Of a DNA stretch of 64,000 nt, positions 48,101 through 60,918 are shown in pieces (positions within the stretch are counted from its first letter, which is position 1; each line of letters starts with the position of its first letter). The DNA is taken from NCBI GenBank assembly GCA_008931825.1, contig QXVZ01029203.1, positions 1 through 64,000 on the forward strand, read 5' to 3'. Source of the DNA: Phallusia fumigata. Lineage: Eukaryota > Chordata > Ascidiacea > Phlebobranchia > Ascidiidae. The translations under genes were made by a program, and so were the position numbers. A model generated the notes under the pieces. It saw only the letters and a list, made by a program, of their open reading frames with translations. It searched no databases and had not been told where the DNA came from.

Positions 48101-51100
48101 GTGATAACTTAATGAAATTGTCAAAGCAACCCAATACCGCAGTCTTATGATTAATACATATCAAGAGTGAAACCAGGCGATATAATATAGGCCGACATGG
48201 TCTGGACTTGTTGGCCTGAAAGCAAACATCAAGTTTACCAACACAAGAGGATGGTCAACTTTGAAGTAAAAGATGTGATGCTGGCAATTCTACCCCGACG
48301 TTAAAAGCCCAATCAGTTTTTCGGTAGACAGTCTGCGCGATCAGTTTTGTCAACAGAACCATTCATTACATAAATGGACACGGAGTTAGCTTCGCAAACC
48401 AACAAAACATCGTCTTCGGCCGGTATCGAGTTTCAACGCATACACACACACACTTACGTCAATTTCCCATTGTAAACAAATTGGCGTCACGACGCACAGT
48501 TTTAAACTTAATCCACAAGCTCTGCTGATGCCACCCTCACAGTTCAACGCAGTTCAGTTCCTAACTGCAGTCAAACTTTTGACAGCAGCTTCGTTGCGTG
48601 TTTAAGAAGATGAAGCAACAATCAACAAAGGCAGTTACATTAAAAACGAAACCTCCAAACAGTTTTGGGCAACATCTTACTTCTTTCGTCACCTGTCAAA
48701 CAAACTAGCATTTTTTCGCGGGAGCCAGAATTCCAGCGAACTTTGGGTGCTCAGAAGCTTGACAAAACTCTCCACCAAAAATCAACGTGACTGCTTCGCA
48801 GAGCGGATTACTATCGTATCATAGCACGTCATATCAAGGCAAAAAAACTTCAAAGACCCAGTTGCTTATAATACCGATTCGTCATTATGTCATGGTCAAA
48901 TTCGGTCCGTCCATCATCGCGGCACATTAGTATGTCTGGTTGTAAGGCGCGTTTATTAAAGATTATCGATTGACTGACTTTCCATTCTCATTTAAACAAG
49001 TGTCCCTAGTTTTGAGTGAGGCTATTTGTACGGTAACACGATACGTAGAATGTAATACTCTCTACTATGCTGTTTTCACGTGCTTTGTAATAATTACATG
49101 AACAACACCGAGCCACACAAACATAATCTTTGATTAAGCTTTATAAATGCGCTAAAATGAAGCACTCATCTTTCTTTTTTCAGATTAAAGACGCTATACA
49201 CAATAAACATCAAATACTTCTTTATTATAAACCCTTAAGATCAGTAACAGTGTAACAAGTTACAAGGAACTTTTGCGTCAACTGAACACTACCAAATGTC
49301 TTTAGTTTAAACTCTGCACTAACTGTTCCATTGTTCAGCACACACAGTTGTACCAACAATGGCCCGCCTAAATCGACTGTCACCAGCATATCAAGCTTTT
49401 TACTTCAAGCAGCCGCATAAATCTTACCCTGGAAACATTCGCGCCGCTCTGTACACAGGCCCTTCATCGACACAAGCGAGAAGTGTCTACTGAGTAATCG
49501 CCACGCACTGGCCTGTCGTACATTCGAAGTCAGTCGTGCGTGCTGACACTGCGCGCAACAAATTACCGCGCGGTTTCGCATCGGGCGCGCGGCAAATATG
49601 ATTGTTTTCTTAATGCTGGCGCTGTAATTTTATTAAGATGGGCGGCTCGTCACAAGGCGACGCCGCCACCGGGTCCCGCTGTCAGTATGCGCGCAAGTGA
49701 AAGGTATGTACACAAAGCGCGCACTGATGCGCTCTCTAGCAGTTGGTGTGTTGCGATGAGGTGCTGTCCAGCGGCGTTACAAGTTTTAATCGATGCCGTT
49801 GCCATTGAATTAGACTGACCGAAGTATGGAAAGCGTGGGTGGCATGGAAAGTAAAGCGTTGGGTTTCAAAAACTCGTCTGACGAAGTGGGTTGTGCTCTG
49901 CCCGGTTTGGCGAAGTGTGTCACTTGATAGACACGCCGTATTGCCTACCTGACTAGCAAGAAAGCATCGCAAATATTGACTCACTTGGCCAGAATCACTC
50001 GCCTTAATGTGTGGCGATGTTTCCGTGCGCGTGAAAGCAGCAGTAAACCATGAAATGCGATTCCTTGCTTGCGTTTGACTTTAAAGGGGGCGGTGTCGGC
50101 TAAAATCATTTAACTGCCCTGTCGAGGTAAACGTTCGGCCCAGCGGCGAGGAATGGTGTTTAGGTCGGATGTGAGTCTGTTTACAGCTTTCACAGGAGCA
50201 CCTCGCGGTCGCCTTTCAAGGTAAATGAATCATGACCTGCTGTCGCTTAGCGATTTCTTAGTACGTCTGGTACAACTCGCGGCCTATTTCACAACTACAG
50301 CAGGCGATGGGCATACCAGGGTTATAATATTCAAAACTATACTGCTGCCTGAACCACTACGTAAATAGAGAACATCATAACCCTAGCAGGGAATTACCAA
50401 CCTGACAAGCAAACAATAAAAACACAATGGTGAAACCTCAAACAGGAAAGACACCATTTTTTCACAACATTTTTTAAACGTTACGTCTGAAATATCTGAT
50501 AAAGCGCGAGTGGGTTGCATGACGTCATTAGGGAGCTTCTTGTGTCGCGATCGACGCCGGGGCGCGAGCCTGGCGCAACATCTGAGGCACGACCGACAAA
50601 CAGAGTGAACTGAGAAAAGGTGGGCGCAATCCGCCCAAAACAAACTTTTTGCGAGACAGTGCAGGTGCGTGGCAACGAAGAAAGCTTGTCCTTCGTGGCA
50701 CGTGCTTCGCAACCTGTTTTCGGTTAGTTAGGAAACAAAGTCCAATAATAAATCTGCCACATTGTATTAGAGTTACAGCTATATCAAGTTACGTTACTGA
50801 CAGTGTTTACTTTTTCTTAATTCCGCAGACCAAAGTGTAAATTACATACAGTAACACCTAAGCTGTGTAGCATGTTCATTAACCTTCTTGATTTACTGCG
50901 TGACCGATCTGCAATGAATACTGATTCAGTGGCAAATATACATCGGCACTTGTTAAACGGTCGTCACGAATTCGCAACAAGTCGCGGAAGACGCGGTAAC
51001 GCATCGGAAAATAACAATTTGTGTTCGATTTCACAAGAAACCGCTGAACGACAACTTCCGGGATTGTTGAAGTGGAGCAAGCAAAGGGCGCTGCCGTTGA

Positions 51101-54100
51101 CGCAGGCGCGCCGCGATTAGGGAAAGACGCATCCACCCAAAAACACACACAGCACAATGGGAAGCCTGGTTTCCAACATGGAAGGTGACCTTTTTCGGGG
51201 TTGCGCAATACAAGGATCCACATTATTTTGCTGTCAGTAAGGCTTTTCGCGTGTTTGCCGAAAATCCATTCCATGCTGACTGAAGAAGTGATCGTCGGGT
51301 TTGTTGGATTGATCCCGGGAAAATGAGCGGAAGGGATGCGGGATTCCGCCGTTTGCGGCGGGATAATTCACCCCCTCGAGTGCCGAGCATACGTCACCGG
51401 CAAGGTAAACGATGATAGAGAGATGCGAGGCGGATAACTGAAAACATGCGCGGCGTGACGTCAAACCGGAAAAAAAGAAAAATAAGCACAGTGGTCGACT
51501 TTCCGTCGCAACAAAATGAGATACCTTATGTTTTCGAGGTTGGGAAATTAACAACATATATTACACAATCAATGAACTGTCAAACGCCATAGACTCAATA
51601 CCAGACTATTTGACATTTTTTAAACTGAAGACATTTCAGTAATACGACTGTTGTACTCTTTGCCTCTATTTATTTTAGATTCAACGCATTCTGTCTGTGA
51701 AGCCTAAATTCCGCCATGTAGTTTCCTGGGAAACTTATGGCTGCATATCCCATTAGCACTGATACGAATGATCCGCTGGCTAACAGACTGCCTAGCGAAT
51801 TCCTGCAAATTACAGAGTTCAACACAATCAATGTTGACTTCTAAACTGCGCAACACTGTTCTGATGCAAATACAAGCAGTGCCTTGCATCGATTGATTGA
51901 CATTACGGGAAGCGTTGTAAATTGATGCCAATTCCCCAGCTGAAAAAGGAGAGATGACTGTTACATTCCCGCGTATACACCAATGCAGCGTATTCGCCTA
52001 ACGATAGATGACGTCCTTATGTTCTAAGCGGTTTCAATGCCACATCATTTAAACGTTACGATTGTACCTTAATTGATGTAGACACAATTTTTTTGTTGGG
52101 AACTCGGGTTCTTGTGCTCAGGCAACGGACGACAAGACTCGGCCTTCGAAAGTTAGAATCGAGTTAATTAAACGACACTGATTACCTGTTGCCATCATCA
52201 ACCGAGTGCCTACATAACGGTAGGCGAATCTTCAACCGGAGACGAGTTTATTTGCAACTTGCTCTTTTGTGCTGCGGTGCAGGTAGGTGCAACGCAAAAA
52301 TAAACTCAACACTGGCCCCTCAATGCAGCAGCACAAAGGCGCAGTCAACAAGAGGCGTTTTAAAACTGCACCGCAGCCCTCACACGCACTGCGAGCAATT
52401 ACTGAACACCTTACGGATGCGGAAAGTACATTTGTGGATTAGTCGAGCGCGTTATTATTCATCCTATTACACATGCTCTTTGTATTCGCGAAAACAAAAA
52501 GTAACGAAAGCGGGGCACATTGGGTGAGGGCACTCGGCGCAGACACTAAACCGCCCTCGAACGTTGGTAAAAGGCCCTCGAAAACAGAACCAGCATTGTG
52601 CAGCTATCTGGTTTCAGGCGCGGTGATAACCAGGCACCGTACAACTGGCGGAGAGGTCGTGATACAACTTTCCTCGGCTGGCGAGCGCTTAATCGAGTGT
52701 GCGTGAAGCGATTCGCGACGTATTAGGTCAATTTTGCAAATTAGGGCTAACTGCTGGTTGACAGTTTAAACGCCGGTTTGGCCTAATGAGGACTAACGAG
52801 GTTTCAGCCTGAATCAACCCGACGACCGTAGGCTTCGAGTGCAAACCCGGTGGGCCTTTAGCAATGTCAGGTCGACGTTGAAACACTTTCGACGTGGCAG
52901 TACAGGAAACACGGCAGCAAATACACACTGTTTGAGGTTTCCGCAACAAGGCTCACTGGAAGTGGCGCGAATCGCTTGCCATCTCATGACATTTGCCCGT
53001 ACGCAAACAACAACGCGCGCGAGGTTGGAGCGAAAATAAATTTCCTGCGTTCCTCTTTATCAGGGGCAGGTGCCGGAGATAAAAATCAAAGCCCTTTCGT
53101 CTGACGTACCGCGTTACGCCCCAGCGAACAGCCACCCACACGGCATGAACGTTTGACCCGTTGCTAGAATGTATTGTTTAGCTCCCTTCGTGCACTCGAG
53201 ATGTCCGTTATACAAATCACGAAGACACACAATGAGGGTTATCGCTCCCTGTTCACCCACACACTTACCAAAAGTGATCCACTCCATCGACGGCATCTTT
53301 AATATTGTGTCATACTGCGCAAACAGTTAATATCACGATTTCAACCGGTTAAGGTCGCTTGTGTTACTTGTTTGTGATTCTGTTGTGCCACAACCGCGTT
53401 GATTGTAGTATTTACGCTCGGTGGTCTAGAAATCCGCGAAAATTACACTATAAGCCTTCTGTCTTGCCAGTCTACATTTTTGGAATACACCGCAAAGGAA
53501 TACGTAATCAAGTGCTCGAGCGCATTTGCAAACGATTGCTGCAAGCAATACGCAGTTATTTGAGACAGGGCGATGATGCCAACACATCACAGTGATGAAC
53601 CGTGCGGTTTCCTGCAACCTCAAACTCGATCCATCTCCACCAAGCAACTGACACAAAGTCACTGACGTCAGAGACGGACAATTTCTGCGCCCGACGTTGA
53701 AAAAATTTGGCTTGGGTAACGAGTGTTTACGTTCAACACGCGCGCCGGACATTTGCCCCCTCACCGCTACTTGTTTTGCATTGCAAGTGAAAGCTCAGTG
53801 CAAAGCGCTCGCGCACTGACACAACTCGTCATTTCCACGCCGCCTTTCGAGCGGCAGTCGGCAGACGCAACAAACGCCGGTCTGTGGTGCGGATGGAGCT
53901 ACTGACAGCGGTGCTTATTTATAATATTTAACAATAAAGTTTTGTGCCGACACAATACCGACTCCACTGCGCGCGCTGTGTCAACGATAGCTTGCTGCAG
54001 CTTTTCTCACCGCAAGAGCAGTTTCCTGTTTGGTTGCAAACAGGCAAACTGCGGCCGCGCTCCTGCTTGCAATTGTATACAACAAGTGCTGTGGTCACGA

Positions 54101-54243
54101 TCGTTTGCTGTTGGAATGTTTTCTCTCTATCCATATATAAGCCGTTACAACATCTAATATTGACTCCTAAATCTTGTGCATGAAATATTGTGCCAGGCAT
54201 ATATCCCAAATTTGGTCGTGGTATTTGACTCAAGGTAAAGTCG
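42140..54243. other. Gene-free CpG-rich region upstream of ZMIZ
   Basis: No exon of a recognisable family on either strand over 12 kb. The longest open frames (44782-45291 and 45150-45587, plus) have random-looking composition and overlap each other. The GC-richest patch is about 42650-43150, including a short GGC repeat at 42959-42975; on the minus strand this could be a promoter or 5' noncoding exon of ZMIZ. TGACGTCA palindromes occur at 44972, 50520, 51456 and 53663. Vertebrate ZMIZ1 also has large 5' noncoding introns, so some of this may be transcribed. Confidence 0.5.
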
Positions 54244-54585
54244 AGTGCGACTATTTAGGAATCGTTACTTACTGCAAAGGTGGAATATTTCAACAGCAAG
54301 ATCCGTTAACTTAATACTTTACTACAATTGATTTTCTTATGGTCACTTTCGAATTACGAGCTTTTAACTCACATCAAACCAACCAATGTCCGTGTTAAAA
54401 AATCTTGTTGCCAAANAGTGCGACTATTTGGTAATGGTTACTTACTGCAAAGATGGAATATTTCAACAGCAAGATCCGTTAACTTAATACTTTACAATTG
54501 ATTTTCCTATGGTCACTTTCGAATTACGAGCTTTTAACTCACATCAAACCAATCAATGTCCGTGTTAAAAAATCTTGTTGCCAAA
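54244..54585. repeat. Direct duplication around an N: unmerged contig overlap
   Basis: Bases 54244-54415 and 54417-54585 are near-identical (172 and 169 bases, a 3-base indel and a few substitutions), separated only by the N at 54416. Same signature as at 29867. The sequence itself shows no gene. Confidence 0.85.
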
Positions 54586-56635
54586 TGTCCTGCGCCATTT
54601 TAAGATGGGCATTTCACATTCAGGTTTAGCGCACATCCCGAAAGTTTATCTTTGACTATTTGTACGAACAGAACCTCGCAAAAACGTGTCCATCATCCCT
54701 AGTTCGCCATTCGCACACATAGGAAGAGGCGCGTGAACAGGATAAAGCAATCACACAAATTCTAAGAATGGAAGCGTGGTTGCCATATACCCTGCATACC
54801 ACTGCAAGATTCGACAGAAGGCCAGTAGCGCACGCACACGCACTCAGAAAGTCGAGAACGAGAAAAGCGTAGAGCATAAATCATTCATAGGATATTTGCG
54901 TCAATGCGGTAAGTCATACACTGAGCAAGGACTACGACAACTGCGAGATTCTATAGGAGTTTAATTCCACTCAACTTACGACTGCGTAAAAGGGTTAAAT
55001 TAACAATACAAACTTACAAACTTGTCAAGAGTACAAACTATGCACACGTTAACAAACGTAGGTCTGCTCTGCAAACTGGTCTACCCTTGTTCAAACCACT
55101 GCAAGCTTACAATCTTGCCGTCATCCACCAAGCCGAACAACTACATACAACTCGCCCAGCTAATAAGAAGTATTCTCATGCGCACCTGATGCCCGACAAG
55201 CCTCAAAACACAATAGCGTTGTGTCAAATTAGGTGTAACATTAAGTAACAGCGTGCGGCGCGCCAGGCAACAAAAGTTTTCCGATTTAAACAATCTACGC
55301 TGTCATTCGCTTTGTCGCGCGTGGCCCCGCTCATTAACAGCGTCTTCGCTTAAAATAAGACTGGTTGGGTCGCGGGAGAAAATCTCACCCGGTAACCCTA
55401 CACGCTGGATCGACTCGGCTTTTGTCTGTCCTGTTTATCATTTTGTTGCACTCCCCCTGTTGTCGCCTAACTCCGCTTACCCACTATCGCTTATAAGGTA
55501 ATTTGTTTCCTTCACTTTGTTGGTGTTTTACAATCCTTTTCGAACGGAGTCAAACATGCCACGAAGCTGCTATTGCGCCAATATGTAGGCACGGGCAGTT
55601 TGTATTTGATCCGGCCACCAACTATTGTGCGTTTTATTACAACGAATTACAGCTGCGTTGGCGTTCAACCGAGGGGAGTTCCTTATTATAATATTCGTTT
55701 TGCAGCGCTTTGTGTAAACACATTTGTTTAACAGCGCTTGTGTCAACACAAGTGCCGTCTTCGTGTGATGTTGCTACCCGACTTTCCAAACCGTTTGTTG
55801 GTCCCTCCACACGCTTTCGCCTTGCCGCTGGGCAGCAATATAAAAGTGCATCTGACACAACGCTTATTAAGGTTTGCGGACATCGCCCGGATCTGATGGC
55901 AGCGGGACAACTTCGGTCCTCCACATGATCGTAAGTACCGTGTCGCAGTATGTTATTACGCTACGTGTGCAAACCGCAACAGCCTGGTTAATACCACCTA
56001 AAGTACAGGAAAGTGCCAATCCGCGTACATTTGCATAGGTTTGCAATGATACAACGGACTTCACTATGTTTTGTGACCCCACAATATTGTTCCACCTTGC
56101 TCCTCCGATGCTTTTATGGAGATGGCGATTATCAAAAACAGCCGTTTGTGAATTCTTATAAAGACCCTTGTCTTGGTTTGGTAGTGATGTTGACAAATGG
56201 CGATAAGACATTAACGTCGCCAGGGCAATGCTCGCCTCGCCAAGAGCTTTTTCTATGGTCGCACGTACACATGCCCCACAATAGCGATTATTGTCGTGGC
56301 AACCAAAAGACCCGGAACCGCCCGAAGTTTAACCGGTCCAAGGTAACTCGGCCATTGTGCACAGAAGCGTCTTGTTGTTTTAAACACCCCTATGTTAGAC
56401 CAGCGAGCGACTACTCAGCTGATACTGGCAAGTCACACATCTGTTTGACTCCGACGAACAGTTGTTTGCCTCAATCGGGCGTAAATGCAAAAATANCAAT
56501 GAAATTGTTCTCCTTTGACTTAAGTTGCCAACAAGTATGTAGCACAGTTTATTTGGTCTTGGCACTATTTTATTCTTATTTAAATGTATGTATATACATA
56601 TATATGTGTGTATATATAAAAACCTGTTTTTACAG
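54586..56635. other. Upstream flank of RAD51AP1, no exon recognised
   Basis: This should hold the promoter and first coding exon of RAD51AP1, but I cannot identify that exon with confidence. A 228-codon open frame from 56013 runs into the second exon, interrupted by the N at 56496, but reads as noncoding sequence. The stretch ends in a TA/TG microsatellite and the exon's acceptor. Confidence 0.45.
56583..56618. repeat. TA/TG-rich microsatellite
   Basis: Alternating purine-pyrimidine sequence (TATGTATATACATATATATG and on) immediately before the polypyrimidine tract of a RAD51AP1 exon. Confidence 0.8.
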
Positions 56636-58723
56636 ATCTCGTTGCTCCATTAATTATGCAAAGATTGGAGATGGGGACAATGGAAGTGATGGTAAGTAAC
56701 TGCCTTCTACATGATTGCTTTTTTTGTGATGAAAGCAGTTGCTTTACAAAATACATTTTACAGATGATTTTGCAGAGAGTACGCCTCCAAACAAAAAAGC
56801 AAAGGTAGACAAAAAGAAAAAGGCTTCAGTAAAAGCTAAAAGGTAATAAAATCACAAACAACTAGGTACAACATATTAGAATAATATTAGCTATTAATGG
56901 TTCCCAAAAAATTTGCCCCTCAAATTGTAGGCATTTGTATGCTGTTAGTCACAGTGTTAACTCACTACGAATACAGACAACAACTGTTGGCTGACTTTGT
57001 GTGTCAATCACAGCTTCACCATTATGAAAGAGTTTCGACTATAAGTCAAAAGTTTTAATATAACAGATGTAGGCTTCAAAACTTTTAAAATTGTTTACAT
57101 ACATATGGTTGTGGCTCCAGATTGCCAGAAAAGGCAGAGGAAAAGTTTGAGAAGCAAATTAAAAAAGCATTGGAATTGTCCTTATCTGCCTCTCAGGTGA
57201 GATATGAATTTTGTTTGACAGGCATTACCAAAAATGCAATGCAGTATGGGAGTGTGATTCAAAAGTCATTAGTTGCACAGTTATAATAAATGCCAACACA
57301 CATTGTAGATAATTCTTATGCTTGTTTTTAGGAAGAAAAAAGGGTTGTTGCTGAAAAAGTTTCAAGTGACACATTATTTGATGGGAACAAAATTAAATCC
57401 AGTTTGTCAAATGAGTAAACATTATCAGACACAAAGCAACGGTTTGTATGCTGCAAAACTGCATTAGTACTTGACATATATTCTCCACTTGGTTTATACA
57501 CAAAAACAACTATGTTCTGAAATATAAGTTACATTTGCAGGGATGCACTATGCCAAGAAAAAGATGAGATTGAAGTAATCAGTAAAGCTGATTCAAAGAA
57601 ATCAAAACCAATACAGAAAGATGATGACTATCTGCTTTCTGGCAGCAGTGAATCAGAATATGATGAAAAAGAAGGTGGAGGAGGAATTAGGAAAAATATT
57701 TTAGTGTGTGTTTGTAGAATGAGCAATGTAAATACTAGCAGCTGATGGGTATTAGTTTGTTGAAATTTATTGAACATTGATGGCAAACAAGTATATGTGC
57801 AATGTTTTTTAGTTTTCACATCAGAGAGCGATGGAAACGAAGAGAGTGACAACAGCTTTACTAAACCAAAAGCAAAATTCAAAAAGAAAACATTGGAGAA
57901 GTTAAAAAAATCCACCAAACCTGTACAGAAGAAAACTCCTGTAAAACAAGAAACAAAAAAGCCAAATATTGGTGTTCTTAAGGAACAAACAAATGTCAAA
58001 CAGAAGTTGCCTGATATCGGTATGTGTAACGATTTGTTCATGTTTTTATATTAGTTTGAATGTATCGCAGTAGGTAAGTAATTGGCAATCACAAGTGTTG
58101 CAATGTGTTTACAGTTTAGAGGTTACTTTAAGTATGACTCTAAGTATACAAGCCTTTAAATTCCAGCACGTCCAGTTGTGAAAGCAGCAAAGGTTTACCA
58201 TTCTTCCCCTATCAGTCCTCTTCCTCAGAAAAAATGGAATCCACCAGGTATTTTTTTACAGGCCATTTTTTTGTGTTCAAAATTTTGACCTAAATACAGC
58301 GAATATTCACCAATATGAGTTTAAATTGCTGAATTACAAAGTTTGTAAAGGACCAGGAAAACATTTCAAGCGATAGCAGGCTATGCGAGATGACCAGAAG
58401 CATTCTGTTTAAAAAAAGCTAATAAATTTTCACTTCTAAACTTGGACTGTTGCAAGTGCGCGTGATTCAGATTCACTGCGCAGTTGCGCACCTTGGATGG
58501 AACAGCTTTGAGCTATCTTGGTCAATGTTTGGGTGTATTTCAACATGAGAGTTTGTGTGAAACGATTCGTGATTACCAAGCTACTGTTTGTTTTGTAGCG
58601 CTTGCTGGCTCGTCCGGTTCACGTGATGTTTCGTCTGTAAAGTCACCGAGCACGCTACGAATTGGACTGTCACGAAATGTGCGATTAAAACCACTCCATC
58701 CTGCAGCATCTGCGAAAACCTAA
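56636..58723 (+). CDS. rad51ap1: RAD51-associated protein 1 orthologue (first exon not found)
   Basis: Eight exons with matching phases: 56636-56691, 56764-56842, 57121-57196, 57332-57414, 57541-57674, 57825-58019, 58167-58247 and 58599-58723 (TAA), about 276 aa without the N-terminus. The first exons give INYAKIGDG, then SDDDFAESTPPNKKAK, matching the vertebrate N-terminal motif VNYSQFDHSDSDDDF and its Lys cluster. A long acidic and lysine-rich disordered middle follows (SGSSESEYDEKE, FKKKTLEKLKKS). Near the end comes KKWNPPG, and the C-terminus LRIGLSRNVRLKPLHP closely matches the RAD51-binding motif of vertebrate RAD51AP1. The family binds DNA and stimulates RAD51-mediated D-loop formation in homologous recombination (knowledge). 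The exon at 57541 is taken to end at G/GTGGAG (57674), the choice that keeps the frame into the next exon. The start codon lies upstream, perhaps near the N at 56496. Confidence 0.9.
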
Positions 58724-58811
58724 AACTGGTTGCTCGGTTTTCGAAGCCATGTCTGATGTTTTTTCTCTGCTCCCAAGTAATGCACCAGATCAGCTTGCTA
58801 TTGCACTAGAC

Positions 58812-58987
58812 CAGAGATCGGCAACTTTAACATTGCAAAACCGATTTGGACCGGTTTATACCAACTGCTGCACTTATCAGAGCTGCAAAAACTGTGTTCA
58901 TTGAGACCTGTTTCTGTTTGTCGTAGTGGCTAAACAAAGGGATAAAAGAGCCGCATCAGGTCTGGAGCCATAAGTTGCCAACCCCAG
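58812..58987. mobile_element. hAT-type MITE with imperfect 8-bp target duplication
   Basis: The left terminus is CAGAGATCGGCAACTT and the right terminus, in reverse complement, CTGGGGTTGGCAACTT. The interior right half reads GAGCCGCATCAGGTCTGGAGCC, typical of non-autonomous hAT elements. Flanks are CACTAGAC (left) and CACAAGAT (right), matching at 6 of 8 positions as a decayed hAT target duplication. 176 bases, no coding capacity. It lies just downstream of the RAD51AP1 stop and may be in its 3' UTR. Confidence 0.7.
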
Positions 58988-59581
58988 CACAAGATGCTGT
59001 CTGGTTGCAGCATTTTTTAAGCCGTGTATTTCTTAGTGGCCTGTTCTAAAATTCTGCACGAGTGCAGGCTCAATACGGCTTGTTTTTTTTAATGGAACTA
59101 GCCCGACCCTTTTTCGGAATTAATTACCTGTTTTGACACCCGAAAATATGTTTTACACAAATCTCTTTGCAAAGGTAACAGTTTTGGTCGCCGGAATATG
59201 TGCATCTAACCTTTGCACAGTTAGTTACAGCCCAAACAGAAGGCAGTTATAAAAATGTATTTTGCATTGAAATTGTCCAAGTGAACGCCTCGTAAGATAA
59301 TCCCATCTTATCATAAGCGTTCAGTACTGATCAAGACAACCAATCCAATGCATGTAAACATTGCAACATCTAATATGCTCAGTGGTTGTAAGTCTTTGCC
59401 TACATCTTTATATGGTAGCGCCAATAAATTTGACGTTATTCTTTCGGAGGATTGCTTCTCCAAAGCAAGCTTTAGATGCGGTTTAATTTTTACGAGAGCC
59501 CATGTAATCAGGTACAGGACGTGCAAACTTGCCTTTTTTGCCATAAAATAGTAGCAATACGCTAATCAAACAAGCGGCCGA

Positions 59582-59593
59582 CCCCCCCCCCCC
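59582..59593. repeat. Homopolymer C run (12 bases)
   Basis: Twelve consecutive C following GCGGCCGA. Confidence 0.9.
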
Positions 59594-60918
59594 AATGGTG
59601 GCGTAACTTACCAGAAAGATTTAAATAAGCATTTTACATTTATTTATCCGCATTTTTATTTTCAAGCAGTTAGGCTCCGGAGCCATCCAGAATAAACCGG
59701 TTTACACCAGAAGTTGTTGTCGTTTTATTGCGGTTGTAAACAGTTAAGGTTGGATCTTAACTTCAAAGTTGTTTTGATCTTTCCGATGGGTTTGTTTGCG
59801 TTTAACGTCGGATTAACAGGCCCCCTGCTTTCTTGTATCTTCGGCGAGTCATATCTACAATTTGGGTACTTTGTTCCAGCGCTGCAAGTATTTTATTACC
59901 ACCTTAAGCATTTAATGAAAAGCAGCGTAAAAGTGTGTATTCGAAAAATGACCAAAATATTTACACTATACCGATAATAGGGCTCTACCGTGCTATTAAT
60001 CGTGGATTTCATTCACAAATGCGACTCCTAGTGTCACTTTCAGAGCTCTTGTAAATGAAAAGCATTCGTCAGTCAAAAATCCTTTCAAGTTTCTAACCTC
60101 CGTTTTTATACACATCCAAGTGCCATCCAATTATGCTTGATTATGAAACACAAAGCGTTTTTAGAACTCTTTTAGTGTTTACTGTTATATTTGAGAGCTA
60201 AATCATTTAGCTTGTAAGACCCAGCAAGTGGTCAAGGACAAACACGATGTTTCTTTTTTGCCAGATTTGTAGATTCAGTGTCACAGGGTCAGATTTAAAC
60301 ACTTAAATCTTACAGAGGACCCGACTTATTCAAAGGCTCGTGGCGACACGATACTTCAGTACAAATGTGTTTTAAATGCGGGCTATGTATTTATCATGTA
60401 TAAAAACGACATGTTGGATTTGTAAAAGACACGTTGCCAAGTTTTGGTAAACAAAGAAGAATTTCGCACAATGTCTTTGCCACCTGCACCATGTACTCGT
60501 CTATCGAACCTCACAACACCAATAGCGGAAACGAACTGTACATATATACACAAGTCAATATACGATGAATAAAAAGTACCGACCGTATGTGAAGGCAAAA
60601 GGAGCAACATGTACCATGACTCAGCGACAATTTGAAGGCCTGTGAGCGTTTAAAAAACGAGATATTGTACCATAGTACGCAAATAAAAGTTTTTGCTGAC
60701 AACAATTGCAGCGAAGCCTCTTTCCTGAACATGTTCAGTTGAAGAGAAAATGGTGGCAGCCATAACATACACAACAAAATTCCAGGTCATAGAACCTGAT
60801 TAGATCGTAACGAAACGTCATATTCGAAGCTTAAATTGACTTCTGACTTGCTGGCAGTGTAAAATCACAATGACCATAAAATCATTTCCACTGAAGCAAA
60901 CCAGTTTGGGGAAGTTTT

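Larger units (their letters stand above)
58724..60918. other. Convergent intergenic region between RAD51AP1 and SLC6
   Basis: 3' flanks of two convergent genes. It contains the hAT MITE (58812-58987) and a 12-base C run at 59582-59593. A short motif with CCGGAGCC and CCGGTTTACACCAG near 59675-59710 may be a fragment related to the MITE interior. No exon recognised; an 87-codon frame at 59714-59977 is not protein-like. Confidence 0.55.

Noticed and set aside
56013-56699. 228-codon open frame before RAD51AP1
   Set aside because: Only its last 19 codons (from 56636) are real coding sequence, entered through a splice acceptor. The rest contains an N and a TA-rich microsatellite and reads as noncoding.
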